Positions 13,934-13,985 of a stretch of 13,985 nt of DNA are shown one piece after another (the stretch's first letter is position 1; each line of letters opens with the position of its first letter). The translations under genes and the position numbers were made by a program. Source of the stretch: JAQVWU01 sp964628455 (GTDB lineage Bacteria; Bacillota; Clostridia; Oscillospirales; CAG-272). The notes under the pieces were generated by a model. The model was not told the DNA's origin. It made no database searches and worked only from the letters and a program-made list of their open reading frames with translations. Location of the stretch: positions 1-13,985 of the forward strand of contig CAZVPD010000103.1 of assembly GCA_964628455.1 (NCBI GenBank), given 5' to 3'.

Positions 13934-13985
13934 TGTCAAGCCTATGATTGTAAACAGTTTGTTCGGGTTGATGGTATACACTTTG

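Overview
The window looks like a piece of a chromosome from a GC-rich anaerobic Firmicute, most plausibly an uncultured clostridial lineage. This is inferred from sigma-A-type promoters (TTGACA-17-TATAAT), strong Shine-Dalgarno sites, an iron-sulfur-type flavoprotein, a DUF362 protein, an XRE regulator paired with a small membrane protein, and a palindromic intergenic repeat built on GGGCGGCC. No rRNA, tRNA, CRISPR array or complete insertion sequence was seen.

Region 1 (1-1500) is clearly more AT-rich than the rest. It holds the tail of an upstream gene, an HNH endonuclease and a compact protein that I suspect is a DNA-modification reader. Together they look like a horizontally acquired restriction module. 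Region 2 (1502-6585) is ordinary GC-rich chromosome: a Cys-rich conserved protein of unknown function, a TIM-barrel sugar phosphate isomerase/epimerase, a PII-like regulator followed closely by a CPA2 cation/proton antiporter, then a creatininase-family hydrolase diverging from a parallel beta-helix protein. The PII-like/antiporter pair has a near-ideal promoter whose -10 box sits inside a perfect palindrome.

Region 3 (6827-7648, minus strand) is a two-gene unit: a membrane protein and an overlapping XRE regulator, behind a consensus promoter with a small palindrome on its -10 box. Region 4 (7719-10681, minus strand) is a tight four-gene operon: Cys-rich small protein, flavodoxin-fold Fe-S flavoprotein, DUF362 lipoprotein, ArsP-type permease. 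It ends in a strong symmetrical terminator. Its promoter lies among three copies of a CTTATTTC-type box in the divergent intergenic region.

Region 5 (10794-13985) has a consensus promoter driving two tandem paralogous stand-alone condensation-domain proteins with a non-canonical C-H-x-N-M-D-A active-site motif. The second copy is broken by a one-base frameshift. Downstream is about 300 bases of non-coding DNA with three copies of a palindromic repeat, the last cut off at a sharp junction. The best candidates for undescribed biology are the PII-like/antiporter pair with its operator, the four-gene redox/permease operon with its repeated boxes, and the partnerless condensation-domain pair.
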